From: Trametopsis cervina
Lineage: Eukaryota; Basidiomycota; Agaricomycetes; Polyporales; Irpicaceae
DNA: 64,000 bases
Direction: 5' to 3'
Assembly: GCA_022385755.1 (NCBI GenBank)
Contig: MU278348.1
Location: 345,035 to 409,034 of the forward strand
Each line of letters opens with the position of its first letter. The stretch's first letter is position 1. The position numbers and the translations under genes are program-made. Positions 46,080-57,207 of this stretch are shown here, piece after piece. Under the pieces are notes generated by a model. The model saw only the letters and a list, made by a program, of their open reading frames with translations, searched no databases and was not told the DNA's origin.

Positions 46080-47404
46080 TCACATCCTACACAGTCTAGC
46101 CATGAGACCACCGAGCTGAATCAGCGTACCTACGCCTTCCAAGATGCGCATATGCGTGAAACCGATTTCCTTGATGTACTCCAGCTTCGTGTATTCCGGT
46201 ATCCTATGCATACCTAGTCAGACGCGCCTTCGTAATGCTTCGTCAGCCACTCACTCATCGAAGGTCTTCGTCACGCGGAATATGGTCACGATGATATCCA
46301 CCGCGCTGTATCCCTGGTTCCAAAGCTCATTAAGCTTCTCCATGGCCATCTCTATGTCGCCTTTTGTACACGCTCTGATGATGGACTGGACTATGACTGG
46401 ATGAGGCTGGTCGCAGACTTTGAAGACATTGTCCCCTGAGACGAAGCCAAAGCCGGAATGCGTCGACTGCAGGTTGTTGATTGCTTGACGCATATCGCCC
46501 TCGGCAGTGAATATGAGCGCTGTCAAGCCATCATCGTTGTATTTTACCTGTAGGCGGCGCATATCGTGAGTGGCGTGTATAGCGAAGTAGACAGTACATC
46601 GCACGTTTTCGAGCTCACATATCTCCAACAGTCGCTGTAGAATCTCTGCATCTCGCAGTTTGGTGTAGCGTAGTATGGCACAGCGACTCTGTATGGGCTC
46701 TATTATCTTGTTAGACATATTACACGCCAGAGCGAACCGGGTTGTATTTGAGAATATCTCCATGGTTCGGCGAAGAGCTTGCTGTGCACCGGGTGTCATG
46801 CTGTACACGATCGTCACATAATGACACGGGGAGGCTTAGGCAGTAGCATACCTGTCTGCTTCGTCAAGAATGACAATCTTGTGCCGTCCCGGTGGCAATG
46901 TTACTTTCTTTTGAGCAAAGACCTTTATTTTATTTCGTACGACGTCGATACCTCTGTACAGTCGTCTTGAGTTCGGTTCCTGGTAAGATTAAGATGAAGG
47001 GGCACGCACCTTTCATCAGATGCATTCAGCTCCAGCACTCCCTCCTTGTACGCGTCTCCCAGCAACTGATGGGCAAGACAATGTATGCTCGTAGTCTTAC
47101 CAATACCCGGCATCCCCTGTCACACTGGTCAGAACAATGCGTTGAGAGGGAAATTGAATGACATACTGAGATAATAATGTGCGGAACGTTACCGTCTTTT
47201 GCAATAACCTTCAGCCGTTCGATTGTCTCATTGTTTCCGACGACATCACTGAGTACTTGTGGCCGATACTTCTCGACCCTGATGTATAGTCAGCAAGGAA
47301 GATTTATGTGCTTGGTTGCGAGCAGCTCACCAAGGTAGTTCATATGGTACATCCGGGACGTTTCCGTTAGCGGGTCCCTTACCCTTGCTAGACGAGGATG
47401 CCAT
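46080..47404 (-). CDS. Replication factor C small subunit (Rfc4 type, human RFC2 orthologue)
   Basis: AAA+ subunit of the clamp loader that opens PCNA onto primed DNA. The start at 47404 ([12 protein letters not shown]) is followed by [17 protein letters not shown] (RFC box II), Walker [21 protein letters not shown], the sensor-like ELNASDER, Walker [21 protein letters not shown] (built over an intron), and the arginine-finger SRC motif [17 protein letters not shown]. The C-terminal collar continues ([40 protein letters not shown]) and the last exon ends [22 protein letters not shown], stop at 46080. Seven or so exons; about 340 residues, full-length. It diverges from CWF19L1 over a 153-bp promoter. 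Confidence 0.92.
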
Positions 47405-47557
47405 GTCGGGGCCGGTGGTAGTCGTGACGGAATTTCAGAGAGATGTGTCTGTAAATCGCGTGGTGTCGCGTCGCGTCACAGCGTGACGGGCGGCGTCTCT
47501 CGGTCCGCGTGACATCATCCGCCGGCTCGCGGCTGCTGCACCTTAACCTGAATACTC

Positions 47558-50267
47558 ATGTCGAATCCGACGAACGTTAAAATGTACGCTTAGCTGTTTG
47601 CTCAGAGACCAACAGATATCTTACTGTTTTATGTGTTTAGCCTCACCGTCGGAGCCGCTGCTGGATCTATTCGCGACCTCTTTTCCAAAATCAACGCTAT
47701 CGACGCCAAACATGGAAAATTCGACCTCGTACTCTGCACTGGTGACTTCTTCGGACCACTGAAAGATGAGGGGGAGGAGTATGCAGAAGACGAGGAGGTC
47801 ATGCAGCTGTTAAACGAGTCCCTCGAAGGTGCGCAGGGCGTAACTAGTGTCGAGCAGAACCAATTTACACACCCCCAATTATGGCAGCTCCCCTGGAATG
47901 TTTCATTATGCAAGGCGAACACCCGCTTCCGCCGCCCGTGATCGAGAAGTTTGCGAAGACTGGAGGGCAACTATCAAAGAATGTGTTTCTGTTGCGTGAG
48001 TGCCAGTATTCTGCACAGTGGCGAAATGCTAAGCAGCACCGTAGACAAGTCTGGCATGATGACCACCGCTCACGGGTTGCGAATAGCATGCCTCGGGGGT
48101 ATCTATGACCGAAACTTGTACTCAGTATCAGAGTCTGTTCATGTACGTAAGATCTGCAACTCGTTCTGTCTTGAGCTCATCCGATACATTGCAGGGTTTT
48201 ACCTCCCCTTTCTTCACGAGCCTTACCGTAGAGAAGCTTCTGGCAAACACCATGACCAAATCTGCACCTACCACTGACTCTAAAAACAAATCTTACGGAT
48301 CTCTTGCCGCCATAAAGGCGGCCTCCTCAAGCTCCCAACTCGTCGATATTCTCCTCACGAACACTTTCCCTACACACGTCACCGCGTTTTCTTCAGCCGC
48401 TCTTCCTACACCCATATTTCCCCCGCCGTCACTTGAAGGAGAGCCCGTGTCTGATATTGTGAAGCGCATAAAACCAAGATACCACTTCGTGGCCGGAGGT
48501 GGGAGCCAGACCCCACCGCAGTTCTGGGAACGACAGCCGTTCGTGTGGAATGACGAAGAAGGGCGTGTCACAAGATTTCTGAGCTTAGGCGTATTCGGTG
48601 GGCCACCGCCTTCGGGCAAGAAGCCAAGGGTGTGTACCTGTTTGCTGTGTTGCATACTTTGTCTCACATTGTTTGATATGCCAGTGGTTCTATGCATTCT
48701 CTATTGCGCCACAAAGTAGCACTTCTGAGCCTACCCCTCGACCAGCAAATGCGACCAAGAATCCATTTACCGATTATCGAGGTCCCCAGGGAATCAAACG
48801 GCAGCTTCCTGTTGACGACTCTGGAGAGAATTTCCGCTGGGGCGCCGTCAAACAAAACAACAAACGGACCCGTGTCGGTTTGTCCCACATTTAAGATATT
48901 TGCGATCATGTTAATTGACTATTGACTTCAAAACAGAGAGCGAACCAGGGAAGCCCCCTCCTGGGTACAAGTGCAAGATTTGCGAGTCTTCCGACGTAGG
49001 TGGCAACGCGTTCAAGGAAGGGACATCGTCCTAACAATTTCATGCACAGCACTTCATCAATGACTGTCCGGACAGGGCAAAACCTAACGAAGGTTACATT
49101 TGCAAAATATGCAACGAGGTGCGTTACCGTTTACTTGTGTACATCAGATGTTGCTTGATTTACGTACACGCAGCCAGGACACTTTGTTCGCGACTGTCCA
49201 ACCAAACATGCAGTAGGAGATACAGGAGGGAAGAAACCCCGTGAAGGCTACGTTTGTAGGGCGTGCGGTAGCGAACTGCACTATATTCAAGATTGCCCTA
49301 GTGCTGCTGCAAAACCGAAGGGCCAAAGAGCACCTCCGAGAGAGATCGCACGTAAGTCTACCTGGGCTGCTGTAGAAGTGATTATTAACTTTTCCAATAG
49401 CTGATACTTGCTGGTTTTGTTTATCTAATCCCAATCTTGCGTATGCACTCTTCCCTCGTGCTTTCCCTTCCCTTAGCAGATATTGATGCTATTCGGTTTT
49501 CTCAGGAAGCATCTTATCGTGTCTATTGGCTCGGAATGTTATGTCACCCTTCCCAAAGGTCAAATAGTACCTACGCATTCGGCAGGAGATCACCCGAAGG
49601 CAAAAATACCTCAAGTACCTGGCGGCGGCCATGTACTCATCGTACCAATAACACACTACCCGACTTACGCTACCATTCCCTCAGACCTCGCTGAACCAAT
49701 ATATGACGAGACGGACAAGTGAGTCACATTTGAACTCCTTGTTCGCACCTTCCTAACGAACGTCGTAGATACAAATCTGCTCTCCGGGCGTTCTATGGCA
49801 AACACCATGCTCACCCAGTGGCCTTTGAAGTTGGCAGGATAACCGCGAAGGGCGGCCACGCACATATACAAGTTGTGCCAGTCCCTACAAGCATCTCTGC
49901 TGATGCTATCGCGGATACATTCACAAAAGAAGGGAGCAGACTTGGGATCGAGTTCGAGTACGAAGAAGGGGACACACGGACGCCCCCAGGTGATCGAGGT
50001 TACTTCAAGGTGGATCTTCCGGACGGCAGACGAATGGTGCACTGGTTGAAGGACGGCGTACCGTTTGGCGTTCAGTTTGGAAGGTGAGTGCGGAAAGTGT
50101 CTGTGTGGATCCATATTCATGACTGCGTATTCAGACAAGTACTTGTTACGCTCCTTGGGATGCCCGAGCGGTTTGACTGGAAGGAGTGCGAGCAGTCCGA
50201 AGAAGACGATCGACAGGACGTACAGCAGTTTAAGGATGCATTCCTCGCCTTCGATCCTTCGCTCTGA
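47558..50267 (+). CDS. CWF19-like protein (Drn1/CWF19L1) with three CCHC zinc knuckles
   Basis: Splicing-related protein; family members bind the debranching enzyme Dbr1 and the intron lariat spliceosome. The start at 47558 (MSNPTNVK, then intron) opens a calcineurin-like but probably inactive phosphoesterase domain: LTVGAAAGSIRDLF, DLVLCTGDFFG, GLRIACLGGIYD. After a linker come three consecutive zinc knuckles of the form CX2CX4HX4C (CKICESSDHFINDC, CKICNEPGHFVRDC, CRACGSELHYIQDC; 48960-49310). The CwfJ C-terminal HIT-like domains follow (TCWFCLSNPNLAKHLIVSIG; GGGHVLIVPITHYPT; AFEVGRITAKGGHAHIQVVP; FGVQFGRQVLV), ending FDPSL at 50267. Animal CWF19L1 is generally described without the zinc knuckles. 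About 12 exons; roughly 700 residues. Confidence 0.9.
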
Positions 50268-50697
50268 GTAGGGGTTCCTCATCAACGGAGCTCTCAAATC
50301 TCAGCCTCTGGGTAAGCTCCCTGAACGTTGCCGTATTGGTCAACTGTGAATGTAAAAACATGCACGTATATATCTGAATGTGGACTGTATTTGGTCATGC
50401 ATATGGGCAGTTCAAAGGAATGTCAATGTTACCACAAGCTGGATACAGCGATAGTTGAGGGCGTTCCATCATCGCACGAAGATTTGAGAAGTAGTGAGCA
50501 CTCAGCTGAAGCCATTTCAGTGACAATGTACGGAATAAGAACTTGGTATATGAATCAATTGGAAAACGTCTCAGGGAGGGTGCACTCGTGGCCAACGTGG
50601 CCTTGACAACGCTATCTTGTCGTGGCCCTGTTGCTGCTGGCCGATAGATATAAGGTCAAAGTGAATTGTGATATACAATGATGTTGTTATATGATGC
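50268..50697. other. 3'-3' intergenic spacer
   Basis: 430-bp gap between CWF19L1 and the thioredoxin gene, AT-richer than its neighbours, with no coding or repeat structure seen. Confidence 0.4.
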
Positions 50698-51368
50698 TTA
50701 GCCGAAGTACCAGAAAACGAAGTAGGCCGCCAGAAGGAGCACGAAGGACTTCGCTTGCGGATCCAGATTTGTCCAGAATGCAGGGACTGTAGATCCGGGC
50801 TGAGCCGGCTTTGGCGATGAATTTCCGCCAAGTGTCTGGCCACTGCCACCGAATGCTGCAGCCGTGGAGGCGCCTGATGCAAGCTTGCGCACAGTACTCT
50901 CCAGCGCGCTGTATGGGGTACACTTATCAGTCAAAGTCCGCATAAAAGCAATCTTCAAATGACAAACTTTCTATTGGCCCCTTTGATTGTCTCCACAACA
51001 TCCGACTTCTTGATGAACTTGAAAGTAGGCCTATGGGGGCCAGGGTATTGATATAATTAAATGGATGAAGGGGGTTTGACTTACATTGCCTGGATTCTGT
51101 AATGCGACGCTACATCTTTCGCCTCATCGACATCGCATCGCAGAAAGTTCACATTGGTGAACTCCTTCGATAGCGCCTCAAAGGTAGGTGCAATCATATG
51201 GCAAGGACCGCACCTATACCGCACGAATCAAGCGACCGCCTCCAGATAGAACAAGTCCCTTCAGACTGCGCACCATGTTGCATGGAAGTCAATAACAGAC
51301 AGTTTGTCTCCTGCTTTGGAGAGAATGCCATTCAGCTGAGAAAGGGATGTGATGTTTGTGATGCCCAT
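50698..51368 (-). CDS. Thioredoxin with C-terminal membrane tail
   Basis: Disulfide reductase. The start at 51368 gives MGITNITSLSQLNGILSKAG; the active site WCGPCHMIAP is created across the first intron (about 51215-51273). The thioredoxin fold continues with FLRCDVDEAKDVASHYRIQAMPTF (cis-Pro after the second intron) and KKSDVVETIKGANRK. The next exon (from about 50940) departs from plain thioredoxin: ALESTVRKLASG, a Gly/Ser/Pro-rich linker, then a hydrophobic tail SFVLLLAAYFVFWYFG that ends two residues before the stop. The layout suggests a tail-anchored protein with the redox domain facing the cytosol. Four exons; about 175 residues. It shares a 291-bp divergent promoter with histone H4. 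Confidence 0.88.
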
Positions 51369-51659
51369 GGTGGAGGTGAAGAGCCAAGAAACGGTGGCCA
51401 CGGGTAACCTGATTCGGATGACGCATTCACATGACAGGCGCCCGCGACACGTACTGTCACGCACGCGTTTTTCACGTGACCTTGATGATTGGCACAAACA
51501 CGACCACACGCGCTGAATTAGTATATGAAGCGCGGGTCGCGCTTTACTGCTGCCATCCAGCTCCTTGCTACCGCACCATCACCTCCGGCCTTATCTTCCG
51601 TCAGGAGCCCCATACACACGACCTTTTCTCTCCCGCCAACCAAATCAACTTAGCTAAAC
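51369..51659. promoter_or_regulatory. Divergent promoter of thioredoxin and histone H4
   Basis: 291 bp between opposite start codons. A gtatatgaagcg run (51521-51532) lies about 130 bp above the H4 ATG and may be its TATA element. GT/CT-rich sequence (51540-51640) precedes H4. No further motif can be assigned. Confidence 0.5.
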
Positions 51660-52180
<521 letters not shown>

Positions 52181-52261
52181 TAGCCTCGTAATATGCCATA
52201 TCAATATATCTATACTTCATCTAACTCTGCGTGAACCTGGTATCGTTTATGGGTAAGGATG

Positions 52262-52600
52262 CTAGTTAATGTTCGACTGTGTGTCTTGAACTTGTGACTG
52301 TTGGGACGATCCGAATGCGCTCATCTGATTCATCTCGGCGGTAGTAGTGGCCACAGCTTGACGTTCCATATTTTCCCAGATGTGATATGGTTCGACCATT
52401 TCCAGCTCCACCAGACAAATGATGCCTGGCTGCTGATATTCATCGTGCGTTCTTACCGCAGCCAGCATTGACATGCCCATGCATGATAAATGAAGGATGA
52501 AGGGTACCCCCCTTTAAGAACTCGGAAATATTCATCATGATCATTCGTCCGATGAACATTGGACTGTATCTTGTTATTGTACGTACGACAGCCGACAGGA
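52262..52600 (-). other. Possible unrecognised coding exon downstream of the NDUFA9-like gene
   Basis: An open, normal-composition stretch on the minus strand ends at 52262 (…HDEYQQPGIICLVELEMVEPY, then a Gln/Ser-rich tail). Upstream it overlaps another open frame (…FIGRMIMMNISEFLKGG) in a different frame, with a possible intron between. No start codon and splice pair make a single convincing gene, and the region may simply be a 3' UTR. It could be a short unknown protein of about 110 residues. Confidence 0.3.
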
Positions 52601-52641
52601 TGCAGCACGCAAGACCAGCGCTGATCTCAATATCGGACGGT

Positions 52642-53828
52642 CTATATTTGAGGGAGGTACTTGGGCAAAATCTCATGGACAGAAGTCAGCTGGGCGCCGG
52701 AGTGTTCTTCAATCATATGTCCGAAATCGCAGTGGGTCTCGGGTGGGGATCCGTTCACAACATTATCAGACTTCAATTGCTCAACCTAGTATATCGCCAT
52801 GGTCAGCCAATGGTGTGCTAATAACATGAAAAGGGGATTACCTGATTCCGAGTGAGGGTAAGTACGCTAGGCGGAAGTCTCTCCAGCAGCATCGCTTGCA
52901 GATACCCAATGGCAAAAGGGACGGATACGATTGGTCGATATCTGCCAGTATGCTTCAAGACGAGTTCCATGATTTCTCGGTAGGTGAGGACTGAGGATAC
53001 GTGAATCAAGAATGCAATAGTTCGCGAGATGTTACGCACCGTCAGGACCTCCGGCTTCGATGATCTTTCCGTCAACATGATTCGCCACCGTCGGCTCGTG
53101 ATGCGCGATTGTCTCCACCAGACGAGCAACGTCTTCCACATATACCGGCTGGAATCTTGTATGGCCACCACCGAAGACGGGCATAAAAGGAAGGAACTTG
53201 GATAGCACGGCGAAGCGCTGCGAAACTATCTTCAGCGTATTACGGGGCCTGCGGGGGACTACCTACCCCGAAGAACCCATCCCCTGGGCCAAACATGATA
53301 CTGGGACGAATGATGGTCGCGTCCGGGCATACGTCAAAGACAGCATTTTCTCCCAAAGCCTTCGTTCTGGCGTAAGGAATCGCACTGTTGATGTCTGCGC
53401 CTATGGCACTAATGTGTATCAGCTTTGCTCCCGCGGCTTGTGCTGCTTGGGCGACGTTCTTTGCGCCTTTCCATTGTACGCGTTCAAAGTCCGTCGGTGT
53501 ACCCGTCAAGATGCCTACGGCAGAGACAACTACGTCGGCGTCGTCGAACGCCATATGTAGCGCTCCCGGTTCGGTGATGTCAACTGAGCGGGGAGGTTCG
53601 AGCCTCCGTCGAATGTCTGTATCGACTGAACTTGCTATCGCCTGATGGAGCTTGTGCGGGTCGCGGGAGACAAGCTGGACGCGCCACAATGGCTTGCTCG
53701 TCGAGGCGAGCATCTTCCTTGCGATGGTTTGCCCTGTTTAGCGAGCGTGACCTTAGTCTTGCGTACAACAGACACGTCAGAAACGTACCTAGAAAGCCAG
53801 CACCACATACCACAATCTTCCGCGACAT
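52642..53828 (-). CDS. NDUFA9-like NAD(P)-binding protein (complex I 39/40-kDa or Coq11-type)
   Basis: Atypical short-chain dehydrogenase with a Rossmann fold, found as an accessory subunit of mitochondrial complex I or, in yeast, with coenzyme Q synthesis. The start at 53828 encodes MSRKIVVCGAGFLG, an intron, then QTIARKMLASTSKPLWRVQLVSRDP: the GxGFLG dinucleotide-binding loop and VSR after beta-2. Further conserved stretches are DADVVVSAVGILTG, GAKLIHISAIGAD, SAIPYARTKALGE, DATIIRPSIMFGPGDGFF, then FQPVYVEDVARLVETIA. The C-terminal exon is EQLKSDNVVNG to LPKYLPQI with stop at 52642. Five or so exons, about 330 residues. The N-terminus lacks an obvious mitochondrial presequence, so the organelle is not proven. 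NDUFA9 versus Coq11 cannot be decided here. Confidence 0.85.
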
Positions 53829-55854
53829 AGCGACTGGTTCAAGAACGAATAGACGTGGGGGTACGAGAGCAGAGTGAAGGTGGCAGTCAAGTGCGAAAGC
53901 GAGGGGTCGACGAGGGATTGCTTGAGGTCATTACCGCATCGGATCGCGCCTTGCCCAAACGGGAAGTCATAAGTGAGTGTCTTTTGAGCGCAGGATGAGA
54001 AGGTCGAAGGAAAGGCTCGAGATGGGGATGCGGCTGCACCTCATACATGACTGTAAGACAAAGAAGTTCGCGACTGCGGGTTGCTTGATGCGGAGCGGCG
54101 AGGCGGCCAGCGACATCAACGTGGTTCCAGGCCAACAAAAATTGCATTTGCAAAGATGCATGAATAGAACTAGTGTGAGAAATATCTTGTTGTGAGGAGA
54201 ACAAATGGAGGATAATAGTGCTGTGGCAGTTCGACAGCAAGCGTCTACAACCCAATTGGAGCGGCGGCAATCGACGCGACGGGGCTCGAAGGACGGAGAG
54301 ACGATTTTCCAGGAAAGAGCCGACTGTGAAGGAGGTCCTTGACAGCCAAGTACAGGTCTCTTGTGGTATGCTACCGTCACCGACACCTGGGTCCACGCCA
54401 CGTCAAGCGGAACCAAAAGACCACCAAGGCAAAGTACGCGTCTGGGCCAGCAGAGACTAAAGACCGAGAGCAGACTTCGGTTCAGAGCAACGTCGCACTT
54501 CGAGACCCATACCTAATGTGTTAGGCGGCCCTACAACGCTACGGGAGCGTAGAACCACGGCCATATTTCTAGCGTTTTAGATGAAAGCACCAGCGTGACG
54601 CGTGTGTTCCAGCACTTGGTACCGCACAGCGTACGCGTGTAGGACAATGGAAAAACAAGTCAACACTCTGCCGAGTTCCGTATAATGGTGCACGTACCAA
54701 AGGTGAGTAACCCGCACAAACGCGTATCAAGCTTTTTGCGCGTTGAAGTCCCTCACCGCCAGTTCATCCTTGGCGACACTTGTACATGCCGGGCGCACGG
54801 CTACTAGACTATATTCATACGAGAGGGGTATACGGCAACGCCCTACCTTGTATTCTCTGAATGAATCACAGTCGGCTCCTAGATCTTCCGTCATAGCAAC
54901 GACACTTGCGAGTTCACTTCGTCCTGAGATCGCTCTAGCGGTCGGACTTGACGGCATTGACGCTACATTGAGTCAATGTGGTGGCCCAGGTGGCTTTAAG
55001 CTGGTGCGAGCTGCTAAGCCCGTTGTACTGGCATAAGTAGTAAGCATAGTCTGCACGCCTTGCACGGATGAATACGCCTGCGACGGAGGCCGATAGCCAG
55101 CTGTAAGCCACCGACAGAGGGGAAACGCGGAGACCCTCCGAGCACAACGAAAGCGAGGCAATGCTGGCTCAGTTGAGAGCCAGTAACCTATTCCTATTCC
55201 AGTGAGGATTGCGATGGGAGAAGCTGCTCACGTGAAAATATAGCCACCAGATGAGTCGTTGGTTCTCCGCGTTACCGAGGCAGGCTGACAGCAGCACAGG
55301 TATGCTCCAACAATAGCCACAACTTACGCACATACTAGCTCGAATTCCCGACCTTCATCCTTGACACCACTCTGACACTCTCCGGGTCCATCTTCACCAT
55401 ATGTTCGTCTCCGGCCAGAGAAAAAAAGGCGGAGCTCCGGGATGCATTCGAAGAGCTCTCTGGAGTCGGCCAAGTCCTTCGGTCTACACGTCGGTGAGGT
55501 TCAAAAGACAATACTTGGCTTTGGAGTTGATGCTGAGCAGATAGTTTCAAGACCGCAAAGTGTAGAGATTCGCCGCTATCAGTTTACTGCCGCACGAGCA
55601 CGTTCGGGTGGAAGCGACGAGACTAGGAGCTGAGCATACAAGAATGTCGGAGCGCATCCATCCTCGGTCCTGGCCGCTTCACTTTGAAAGACATCCGATG
55701 GCAAGACTACGTCGAGGATTGGCGGAAATCTGTTGATCAGGAGGTGACCGTAGTGAAATACTGGCATTGTGAGGAGAGTTATCTCGTCAAAGTGCCGGCG
55801 GTCGAAGCTCTTCAATGTCACATGAGATGACTCGGTGCATATGCGAAAGAAACA
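53829..55854. other. Gene-poor island, left part, with gene remnants
   Basis: About 2 kb above the NDUFA9-like start without an intact gene. The first 200 bp would hold its promoter. At 54683 there is ATGGTGCACGTACCAAAG followed by gtgagt, a match to the first exon of ribosomal protein L44 (MV(N/H)VPK), with no continuation downstream. On the minus strand, 55911-55579 reads like the leucine-rich part of an F-box protein (TLKSFDRRHFDEITLLTMPV) but has no start context or partner exons. The rest shows no structure. Confidence 0.4.
54683..54700 (+). pseudogene. Orphan first exon resembling ribosomal protein L44
   Basis: Eighteen nucleotides encode MVHVPK and end exactly at a consensus donor (gtgagt), the usual N-terminus and intron position of fungal L44/L36a. 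No exon coding for the following RTYCKGK-type segment exists within the next 2 kb. It is therefore at most a truncated copy. The match is short, so chance cannot be excluded. Confidence 0.3.
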
Positions 55855-55911
55855 GGACATGAAGCAGATGTAAAGGCTTGCCATCTGGCGATGGACAATG
55901 CAGTCATCCAC
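55579..55911 (-). pseudogene. Possible F-box/LRR-type remnant
   Basis: A 110-codon open frame with Leu-spaced segments (LLTMPVFHYGHLLINRFPPILDVVLP) recalls the C-terminal repeats of basidiomycete F-box proteins. It lacks an F-box, a start with context, and neighbouring exons. The flank to the right is CpG-depleted. Best read as a decayed fragment. Confidence 0.3.
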
Positions 55912-56745
55912 AGAGTCAAGTGTACCAAGAGCCTGGAGAAGTCAAGTCTGCAAAGCACTAGATCAAGGGAGGGATCTTGAGTAGTATGTCCATAGCAATG
56001 AATATATGCTGTTTGAAGCCATATAGAACATAAGATGCAATGCTGAAGATTGAGAGAAGAGGTGTGTTATCAGGATGAGAGGTTGATACTGTGTTGAAGA
56101 CTGCTGCCACTCCAATACGTATACAGCATGTGCCAGCGTAACATCCCTCAACAGCCACCATCATTATTACCACCACCACCACCTTTTCTGCCTTGACTTT
56201 GACCTGCTTATCACATTGGTGTTACATCCACTCAACTGACTCATGTGATACAGCATGCTTTGAGAAAGACAGGAGTTCCAAGCCAGGACTGTAATGAGTA
56301 TTCACTTGGCTGGTATGTTCAGGTATCATTTGTGAGTTGCAAGTCATCTTCTTCCAGGATACTCATTCTTTTTTGATGTTCAGAAATTCTTCCTAATCTC
56401 CACTCAGCAGGTTGACCATGGGGTATGGGGTACTGGTAAACAAGTTCAATGGAATAAAAACAGACTTAACTAATAAATACATGCAGGAAGAATCATGATA
56501 CAAATAGCTGGAAGATCCTTCTCTGTACCTTGGTATCAACCCACCAGCCCTTCTGGTTTAACCAGAGAACATCTGGACTATACCATTGGTAGCCAGCCAG
56601 TAGAAATATGGTGAGTGAATAGCAAATTCTGTACCTCATTCTCTGAGATGGTAGAGGTGTCCTTGGACCAGAAATACAGAGTGAGAAATATCCCTTCTCA
56701 CTCTGTATTTCAGGTAGATGCCGCCTCCTCTGTATCTCGCTACTG
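55855..56745. repeat. CpG-depleted, AT-rich island (probable decayed mobile element)
   Basis: Over about 890 bp I count only around five CpG, while neighbouring sequence has one roughly every 10-15 bp; TpG and CpA are common instead. That is the mark left by cytosine methylation and deamination of repeats in basidiomycetes. The segment has no coding frame of note and contains a 17-bp perfect hairpin (56671-56711) and a CCA triplet run near 56168-56180. Likely a degraded transposon. Confidence 0.65.
56671..56711. repeat. 17-bp perfect hairpin in the CpG-depleted island
   Basis: Positions 56671-56687 (gaaatacagagtgagaa) and 56695-56711 are reverse complements with a 7-nt loop (atatccc). It may be the fused ends of an old inverted-repeat element. 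No coding potential. Confidence 0.8.
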
Positions 56746-57207
56746 ATCACATGATTTGACAGGCAGACAACCCTGGTGGGAGCGCTCACGCGGCTGACCG
56801 GCGCTCTCGTTCGAGTCGCGCAGTCCCCTTTGCTCTCCAGGGGAGTCATCCACGTTGAATCGTCGTGAAGTGAGCAAAAACAATAGCGATTGAAACCAGT
56901 CGCGATGAAAAGACCGCTTCCATAAGCTCATCTCCGAAGCGTGTATAGCCGCCAAACGGACTCGAAATTTGCTGGACGAAGAAGCGTTATGCCGCCTGCT
57001 TGACAAGTAAACTCGGATGTCCCAGACGCCATCTCGGCGGAAGACTGAGACTACCCCCAGATATCTGCTCCCGTGGGTCACCCGATATCGCGCTTAAGAA
57101 GGTAATCGCATTGACGGGCTGTCAGCGAGGAAGAAAACACGCGCTGAAGAAAGTAAACTGGGTTTCAACATTCGGCAACTTACTTCTCTCGCTCATATAA
57201 GAGGATA

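Noticed and set aside
53887..54416. Two overlapping minus-strand frames of about 150-170 codons
   Set aside because: They overlap in different frames, show no recognisable motif or splice structure and lie in a gene-poor, decayed region.
56805..56830. gttcgagtc resembling a tRNA T-loop
   Set aside because: No matching acceptor stem, D-arm or anticodon arm could be laid out on either side.
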